Assembly: GCF_900215605.1 (NCBI RefSeq)
Contig: NZ_OBEL01000001.1
Span: 496,001-560,000 of the forward strand
From: Cohaesibacter gelatinilyticus
GTDB taxonomy: Bacteria > Pseudomonadota > Alphaproteobacteria > Rhizobiales > Cohaesibacteraceae
Direction: 5' to 3'
Length of the DNA: 64,000 bases
The position numbers and the translations under genes were made by a program. Below are positions 59,263 through 64,000 of the stretch, in pieces; the first letter of the stretch is position 1, and the number at the start of each line of letters is the position of its first letter. The notes under the pieces are model-generated. The model did not search any database, was not told the origin of the DNA, and saw only the letters and a program-made list of their open reading frames with translations.

Positions 59263-60018
59263 CTATTGATAGTGACGGATCAGCCGGTCACAGATCTTGC
59301 CAACCCCGATATGGAGAAGCAGGGTCAAAAGCGCCAACACAAAGAGCGCTGCAAACATCAGATCGATCTTGGCGCGACCGTTGGCCAGCAACATCAAATA
59401 TCCAAGCCCCTTGGAAGCCCCGACCCATTCGCCAATCACAGCCCCGATTGGGGCATAGACTGCCGCCAATCTCAGACCTGAAGCAAAGGATGGGATGGCT
59501 GCAGGCATTCGAATACGCCAAAGAATACGCTTCGCATTGCCATTCATGACATGCGCCAAATCCAGCCAGCCTTTCGGTGTCTGCATCAAACCGTCAAAGA
59601 AACTGGAGGCCACCGGGAAATAGATGATCAGCACTGCCATCAAAATTTTGGAGCTGATGCCATAGCCAAGCCAAAGGGTGAGCAGGGGCGCCAAGGCAAA
59701 GACTGGTAGAGCTTGCGTCAGCACCAATACAGGTTTGATCAAATAGCGAGCCATCGGGGAGGTCGCCAGATTAAGAGCTGTTAGTCCGCCTAACAGTGTA
59801 CCCAGAACCAGGCCAAGGATCACTTCCCATGCAGTGATCAGACTATGTTCGAATATCAGCTCACGTGATGACCACAGAGTATTGATCACTTTTCCTGGAC
59901 CGGGAAGAATGAAGGATGGGATATCAGCAAAGCTGACCAATGCCTGCCAGATTGCAAGAATGAGAGCGGTCGCAGCAAGGGGGCGAAGCACGGAATGAAG
60001 AGATTTGGACAAGGTCAT
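59263..60018 (-). CDS. thiX: ABC transporter permease for thiamine-precursor (HMP) uptake
   Basis: A 251-residue inner-membrane permease of the SsuC/TauC/ThiX type with about six membrane helices and the cytoplasmic coupling loop AHVMNGNAKRILWRIRMPAAIPSFASGLRLA (EAA-like). The ATGA overlap with the ATPase gene (60015-60018) indicates coupled translation. Together with the THI5-like binding protein and the ATPase in this operon it should import hydroxymethylpyrimidine or a related thiamine breakdown product. It is the last gene of the operon. Confidence 0.82.
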   Translation of the reverse strand: MTLSKSLHSVLRPLAATALILAIWQALVSFADIPSFILPGPGKVINTLWSSRELIFEHSLITAWEVILGLVLGTLLGGLTALNLATSPMARYLIKPVLVLTQALPVFALAPLLTLWLGYGISSKILMAVLIIYFPVASSFFDGLMQTPKGWLDLAHVMNGNAKRILWRIRMPAAIPSFASGLRLAAVYAPIGAVIGEWVGASKGLGYLMLLANGRAKIDLMFAALFVLALLTLLLHIGVGKICDRLIRHYQ

Positions 60019-60743
60019 GATCTCGCCTCCCGCAATTGCTTCAAAAGCCTTCCCTGACAGGCCAGCATTGCTTCATCATCAACCGCACGAACAGCCGGGC
60101 TGGCTGGTGGTTCCACTTCGCTGAGACCTTTTTCACTCATTAGATAGATAGTCTCGCCTAACCGGGCAGCTTCTGCTGGATCATGGGTAACCAAAAGGAT
60201 GGTCGAATGTTGAAGCCATTCGGCAGCCAATTCCTGCATTTCAGACCGCATGCGGGCATCCAGCGCTGAGAAAGGTTCGTCCAGCAGCACGATGGAGCGT
60301 TCTTCCATCAAGGTACGGGCGAGAGCAACGCGTTGCCGTTGACCACCAGAAAGGGCTGATGGTTTCTTGGAGATGTGATCTGCCAGCTCAAGCTTGGCCA
60401 GGAGATCCTGCGCTTTATCTTTGTCGCCGTTGGAGCCGCGTAGTCGTGCTCCGATCAGCACATTGTCGAGCACGGTTGCCCAAGGCATCAGCAAATCGGT
60501 TTGGGCCATATAGGCCAAGCGATCGCTAAGCGGCTGACCGTCCGTTGCATCAATGGAGCCTTCGAAAGTCACTCCGGCTGCCAGACCGGCAATAAGGCGA
60601 AGGATGGTTGTCTTGCCAATCCCGGATGGACCAAGCAGGCAGGTCCATTCTCCGGGTTTCAAGGTAAGTTCCAATTGGTCAAACAAGGGTACCGCATCAA
60701 AATGCGCCTTACCTGTAAGGGAAATTCCAATCGGGTTCGCCAT
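60015..60743 (-). CDS. thiZ: ABC transporter ATPase for thiamine-precursor (HMP) uptake
   Basis: A 242-residue ATPase of the nitrate/sulfonate/taurine (SsuB) branch: Walker A GPSGIGKTT, Q-loop MAQTDLLMPWATVLDNV, signature LSGGQRQRVALARTLM, Walker B IVLLDEPFSALD, H-loop LLVTHDPAEAARLG. It energises the permease encoded directly downstream. A 49-base gap separates it from tenA. Assignment to HMP rests on the operon, not on the ATPase itself. Confidence 0.85.
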   Translation of the reverse strand: MANPIGISLTGKAHFDAVPLFDQLELTLKPGEWTCLLGPSGIGKTTILRLIAGLAAGVTFEGSIDATDGQPLSDRLAYMAQTDLLMPWATVLDNVLIGARLRGSNGDKDKAQDLLAKLELADHISKKPSALSGGQRQRVALARTLMEERSIVLLDEPFSALDARMRSEMQELAAEWLQHSTILLVTHDPAEAARLGETIYLMSEKGLSEVEPPASPAVRAVDDEAMLACQGRLLKQLREARS

Positions 60744-60792
60744 TCCATCGCCTTATTATCGTTTGTCTTTTGTGGGGCAGGTGAGTGCTTTA

Positions 60793-61485
60793 CTAGTCAG
60801 CTCCCGCCATACCCATATCCCAAAAGCCTGCTTCCAGCTTGGTAGCCATGGTGAAGCGCTCACACAGTTTGGCCCAACGTGGGGAAGACTCGAAGTCGTC
60901 GCCGATACGGGCGGCGACTGCGCGATCAAGCATGCTACCAACATCGCGGCAAACATCCTGAAACTCTTCGCCAGCATAGGTATCAATCCATTGCTGATAA
61001 GGAGTGCCCTCAGTTGCTTCACGCCCCAGACGTTCACCAATCTCGCCATAGCCAAGCACGCATGGCATCAGGGCAGCCAGAAGATCAACCAGGTCACCAT
61101 TCTGCCCTGCATCCAGCACATAGCGGGTATAGGCAAGATTGGCAAATTCTTCCTCGGCTTCAAACAGCTGCTCTTCGCTGATGCCATGTTCGGCACAAAT
61201 GCCGACATGGAGTTGCATCTCGAAATTGACCAGCGCATTGACGGTGCCAGAGGCGATTTTCAACTCTTCCAGGCTTTCCGATTTCACCACTGCCAAAGCC
61301 CAAGCTCTGGAGAAGTGGATCAGAAAGACATAATCCTGGATGAGATAGTGCAGAAAGGCTTCTTTCGGCAATGTGCCGTCTTTTAGTCCTTCTACAAAGG
61401 CGTGGCGGGCATAGAGATCCCATGCCTTGCCGCTTGCCTGTCGCCAGAGCTGATATGCCCGGCCATAGTCAGGATGAGCCGTCAT
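60793..61485 (-). CDS. tenA: Aminopyrimidine aminohydrolase (thiaminase II)
   Basis: A 230-residue TenA-family enzyme that hydrolyses aminopyrimidines from degraded thiamine to HMP. The active-site Cys is in ALMPCVLGYGEIG, the aromatic/acid motif in YQQWIDTYAGEEF, and the distal Glu in ATKLEAGFWDM; the N-terminal helix has FLHYLIQDYVFLIHFSRA, with the Asp-containing QDY. Normal length, all catalytic positions present. Its ATG shares one base with the TAA of the binding-protein gene. The product feeds ThiD. Confidence 0.92.
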   Translation of the reverse strand: MTAHPDYGRAYQLWRQASGKAWDLYARHAFVEGLKDGTLPKEAFLHYLIQDYVFLIHFSRAWALAVVKSESLEELKIASGTVNALVNFEMQLHVGICAEHGISEEQLFEAEEEFANLAYTRYVLDAGQNGDLVDLLAALMPCVLGYGEIGERLGREATEGTPYQQWIDTYAGEEFQDVCRDVGSMLDRAVAARIGDDFESSPRWAKLCERFTMATKLEAGFWDMGMAGAD

Positions 61486-62423
61486 TATTTGGCTGCACCC
61501 AGATCGATTGCCAGATCAGAAACTGGTAGAATTTTCTTGGTCAGACCAGATTTCAGCAGGAAGTCTTCGTAGCGAGCGTAACGACCATGGTCGAGCGCCG
61601 CTGGAGACAGGGTGAAGCGTGGCCAGGTATCAACCCAGGCCTTGGCGTTCAACTCATCTTGCAGCTCTTTGGAGGTGCCAGAGAAGATTTTCCAGGATTC
61701 TTCCGGATAGTTCACGATGAACTGGGTTGCTTTCTCGGTAGCTGCCAGGAAGCGCTTGATCTTGTCAGCATCCATTTTCTCTGGATTGGCGACATAGATC
61801 AGCTCATCATAGGATGGGATGCCCTGTGCTTCTGGGTAGAAACAACGACCAGCAATGCCTTCAATTTCCATCTGGTTCAGCTCAAAGTTACGGAAAGCAC
61901 CGATAACAGCATCAACCTGTTTACTCATCAGGGATGGAGACAGCGACCAGTTGACATTGACCATCTCGACATCGGTCATTTTCAGACCATCTGACGCCAG
62001 CATGGTGCCTAGAACGGCTTCTTCAACACCTGCAACAGAGAAGCCAACCTTCTTGCCTTTCAGATCTGAAATCTTCTTGATCGGACCGTCTTCAAGAACC
62101 AGAAGACAGTTCAGTGGGGTGCCAACCAAGGTGCCAACGCGCTTCAGTGGCAGACCTTCAGCAACTTGCAAATGCAACTGTGGCTGATAGGAAACAGCCA
62201 GATCAGCTTTGCCAGCAGCAGCGAGCTTTGGTGGGTCAGCAGGATCAGCTGGAGCGATCACTTCCACTTCAAGGCCTTGCTCTTTGAAATAGCCTTTTTC
62301 CTGGGCAACGATGATAGGGCCGTGGTCAGGGTTTACGAACCAGTCAAGGATCAGAGACAGCTTATCGGCAGCAAATGCAGGCGCTGCAAACAGAAGTGAA
62401 GCAAGAAAAACAAAGAGACGCAT
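61485..62423 (-). CDS. thiY: THI5/NMT1-like thiamine-precursor binding protein
   Basis: A 312-residue periplasmic binding protein. I take the ATG at 62423 because it follows GAAAGGA and starts the signal peptide (RLFVFLASLLFAAPAFAA, cleavage about residue 19); the frame is open to 62465. Mature motifs LSLILDWFVNPDHGPIIVAQEKGYFKEQGL, GKADLAVSYQPQLHLQVAEGLP and KKVGFSVAGVEEAVLG match the ThiY/NMT1 family, which binds formylaminopyrimidine or HMP. It precedes tenA and the transporter genes. Confidence 0.9.
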   Translation of the reverse strand: MRLFVFLASLLFAAPAFAADKLSLILDWFVNPDHGPIIVAQEKGYFKEQGLEVEVIAPADPADPPKLAAAGKADLAVSYQPQLHLQVAEGLPLKRVGTLVGTPLNCLLVLEDGPIKKISDLKGKKVGFSVAGVEEAVLGTMLASDGLKMTDVEMVNVNWSLSPSLMSKQVDAVIGAFRNFELNQMEIEGIAGRCFYPEAQGIPSYDELIYVANPEKMDADKIKRFLAATEKATQFIVNYPEESWKIFSGTSKELQDELNAKAWVDTWPRFTLSPAALDHGRYARYEDFLLKSGLTKKILPVSDLAIDLGAAK

Positions 62424-62506
62424 GACTGCGATCCTTTCAAGTCTTTGTATCAATCGCGCTCTCACTCAATGACTGACAGCGCATCCGGGGGATATTGGTG
62501 GGCGTA

Positions 62507-63328
62507 TTATTCAGCCCACAATTCATGAAAGTGGTGGGTTGGACCGTGACCGGTCTTATCCTTGTTATGGGAACCGACATTCAGATCATCAGCCATGGCG
62601 ACCGCACCAGCCAGATAGGACTTGGCAGCCGCAACCGCAGCTGCGGGATCTTTTTCCTTTGCAAGTTCAGCAGCGAGGGCTGCAGAAAGCGTGCAGCCTG
62701 TACCATGGGTGTTGACCGTATTGATGCGCTCGGCCTCGAACCAACTCACTCCATCTTCCGTGACCAAAAGATCGGGACTTTCTTCGCTATCCAGATGACC
62801 ACCCTTCATAAGAATGGCTTTGGGTCCGAGAGCAAGAAGTGCCTTGCCTTGGGCAAGCATTTCATCACGCGTTTTGGCTTCGGTCTGACCAAGCAGAGCA
62901 GCGGCTTCTGGAAGGTTAGGGGTCAGCATGTGTGCCAATGGCAACAAGCGCGTACGAACCATCTCCATGGCTTCAGGTTCCAGCAATGGATGACCACCTT
63001 TGGCAATCATCACCGGATCCAGCACAATCGGAACATCCTTGTGGGAGTGTAAGGCGTCCGCAACCGCTGCAGCAATATCAGCATTGGCAATCATACCGAT
63101 TTTGACAGCATCGACGCGGATGTCGTCAAAAATGGAGGCAATCTGATCGGCCACAAATGATGGGGGCACCAGATGAACACCGCTGACCCCTTGTGTGTTC
63201 TGCGCGGTCAATGCCGTCAATGCGGTCATGCCATAGACACCACGCGCTGAAAAGGCTTTCAAATCAGCCTGAATGCCAGCACCACCAGAGGGATCAGAAC
63301 CGGCAATGGAAAGAGCGGTGGCAATCAT
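62507..63328 (-). CDS. thiD: Hydroxymethylpyrimidine/phosphomethylpyrimidine kinase
   Basis: A 273-residue kinase that phosphorylates HMP and then HMP-P to HMP-PP. The start at 63328 gives ATGA overlap with thiE and the family N-terminus ATALSIAGSDPSGGAGIQADLK; the frame is open to 63394. Other motifs: GMTALTALTAQNTQGV, IVLDPVMIAKGGHPLL, LTPNLPEAAALLG and the nucleotide and catalytic site NTHGTGCTLSAALAAELA. Intact. It lies 83 bases upstream of the binding-protein gene. Confidence 0.95.
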   Translation of the reverse strand: MIATALSIAGSDPSGGAGIQADLKAFSARGVYGMTALTALTAQNTQGVSGVHLVPPSFVADQIASIFDDIRVDAVKIGMIANADIAAAVADALHSHKDVPIVLDPVMIAKGGHPLLEPEAMEMVRTRLLPLAHMLTPNLPEAAALLGQTEAKTRDEMLAQGKALLALGPKAILMKGGHLDSEESPDLLVTEDGVSWFEAERINTVNTHGTGCTLSAALAAELAKEKDPAAAVAAAKSYLAGAVAMADDLNVGSHNKDKTGHGPTHHFHELWAE

Positions 63329-63963
63329 GATCGTGCCTCCTTGATCAATTTGGAAAATTCTTCGGTTGCGGAGGTTACATCTTTCTGGCCGCAAATGGCT
63401 GAGACAATTGCAAGGCCATCAGCGCCCGCCTCAAGTATCTGCGCAACATGCTCTGCTTTCAGGCCACCAATCGCCACCGTCGGTACGGGGCTGGCAACTG
63501 CAATCTCAGCCAATCCATCAAAGCCAATGGCAGGTTTATGATCTGGTTTGGTTGGGGTCGCAAAGACAGGTCCAATACCGATATAATCAACCTGACTTGC
63601 ATCGACCTGTTTGACCAGATCGAGCCTCTCGACGGATAGGCCCAAAATCATCTCCGGCCCAATCAGCTTACGCGCTTCCTCAACCGGCATATCCCCTTGA
63701 CCAATATGCAAGACATCTGCTTGCAGGGCATGGGCAGCTTCTACATTGTCGTTGATCACCAGAGCGACTTCGGTGCCCTTCAGCACTTCTTTCAGCTCCT
63801 TTCCAATGGCGATGAACTCTTCTGTAGTCGCTGTCTTATGGCGTAGTTGCACGGCGGTGATCCCCCCAGCAACGGCTCGCCGGGTGGTCTCCACCATACC
63901 CAAAGGCTCACAAAGGTCGGGGTCGAGAACCAGATAGAGCGAAAGATCGATCATCTGTCTCAT
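63325..63963 (-). CDS. thiE: Thiamine-phosphate synthase
   Basis: A 212-residue TIM-barrel enzyme that joins HMP-PP and thiazole phosphate to thiamine phosphate. Motifs: GGITAVQLRHKTATT (pyrophosphate-binding Arg/Lys), LVINDNVEAAHALQADVLHIGQGDMP, DYIGIGPVFATPTKPDH and PTVAIGGLKAEHVAQILEAGADGLAIVSAI. The ATG at 63963 overlaps the stop of the upstream gene; a second ATG four codons in is also possible. It overlaps thiD by ATGA. Confidence 0.93.
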   Translation of the reverse strand: MRQMIDLSLYLVLDPDLCEPLGMVETTRRAVAGGITAVQLRHKTATTEEFIAIGKELKEVLKGTEVALVINDNVEAAHALQADVLHIGQGDMPVEEARKLIGPEMILGLSVERLDLVKQVDASQVDYIGIGPVFATPTKPDHKPAIGFDGLAEIAVASPVPTVAIGGLKAEHVAQILEAGADGLAIVSAICGQKDVTSATEEFSKLIKEARS

Positions 63964-64000
63964 GCAACAACCCGATCAGCAGAAATATCTTCTGGCTGGA
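63960..64000 (-). CDS. C-terminal end of the next upstream gene (partial)
   Basis: The minus-strand frame reads QPEDISADRVVA then TGA, whose bases overlap the thiE start (ATGA). Overlapping stop/start implies another gene of the thiamine operon continuing past the window edge. In such operons it is often thiM, but 12 residues cannot prove this. Confidence 0.5.
   Translation of the reverse strand, partial: QPEDISADRVVA

Noticed and set aside
59031..63963. TPP riboswitch for the thiamine salvage genes
   Set aside because: The genes form one minus-strand operon that begins beyond the right edge; no thi-box-like sequence is seen between genes in the window.

Overview
The window looks like a chromosomal segment of a marine-type alphaproteobacterium, probably of the Hyphomicrobiales (Rhizobiales). 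This rests on intermediate GC, on protein relatedness and on family content: a fused LivHM permease, a DUF58/MoxR/DUF4129 cluster, a ThiXYZ-TenA salvage operon and very large RTX proteins. The genus is not shown by the sequence. I see no rRNA, tRNA, insertion sequence, integrase, CRISPR array or plasmid/phage hallmark.

Layout. 1-4.4 kb: a small membrane protein, a TetR regulator, a decayed HD-domain gene, purU and a class I DNA photolyase. 4.4-9.4 kb: a complete branched-chain-type ABC uptake operon (binding protein, fused permease, two ATPases). 9.4-15.8 kb: ferredoxin-NADP reductase, a GntR/FCD regulator, an Asp/Glu-racemase-family protein, proC and a thiamine-diphosphate enzyme. 15.8-58 kb: the centrepiece, a type I secretion and giant-adhesin-like locus. 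58-64 kb: a LysR regulator and a thiamine (HMP) salvage operon on the minus strand that runs in from beyond the right edge.

The central locus. One 25.4-kb gene encodes an 8475-residue, cysteine-free, acidic protein. It has a unique N-terminus of about 515 residues, 87 RTX blocks and a type I secretion C-terminus. All three exporter parts are in the window: a TolC-like outer-membrane protein divergent from the giant gene, an HlyD-like adaptor, and an HlyB-like ABC transporter divergent from hlyD. Downstream of hlyB on the same strand lie a MotB/OmpA-like protein, a MotA/ExbB-like proton-channel protein and a PilZ protein. This set recalls Salmonella SPI-4, where the MotAB-like SiiA/SiiB pair supports the type I secreted giant adhesin SiiE, but here a PilZ protein is added and the adhesin is an RTX protein. 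A seven-gene block (DUF4129, DUF4350, MoxR, DUF58, SpoIIM, RDD, membrane protein) sits between the adhesin gene and the exporter genes.

Repeat architecture. Counting by hand, with exact agreement at several independent coordinates, block lengths are quantised: 70 (first block only), 79, 97, 115, 133 or 151 residues, that is 79 + 18n. The 18-residue step is two RTX nonapeptides, one full beta-roll turn. Block lengths also show higher-order order: a five-block period in roughly blocks 10-53 and a three-block period (short, short, long) in blocks 56-87.
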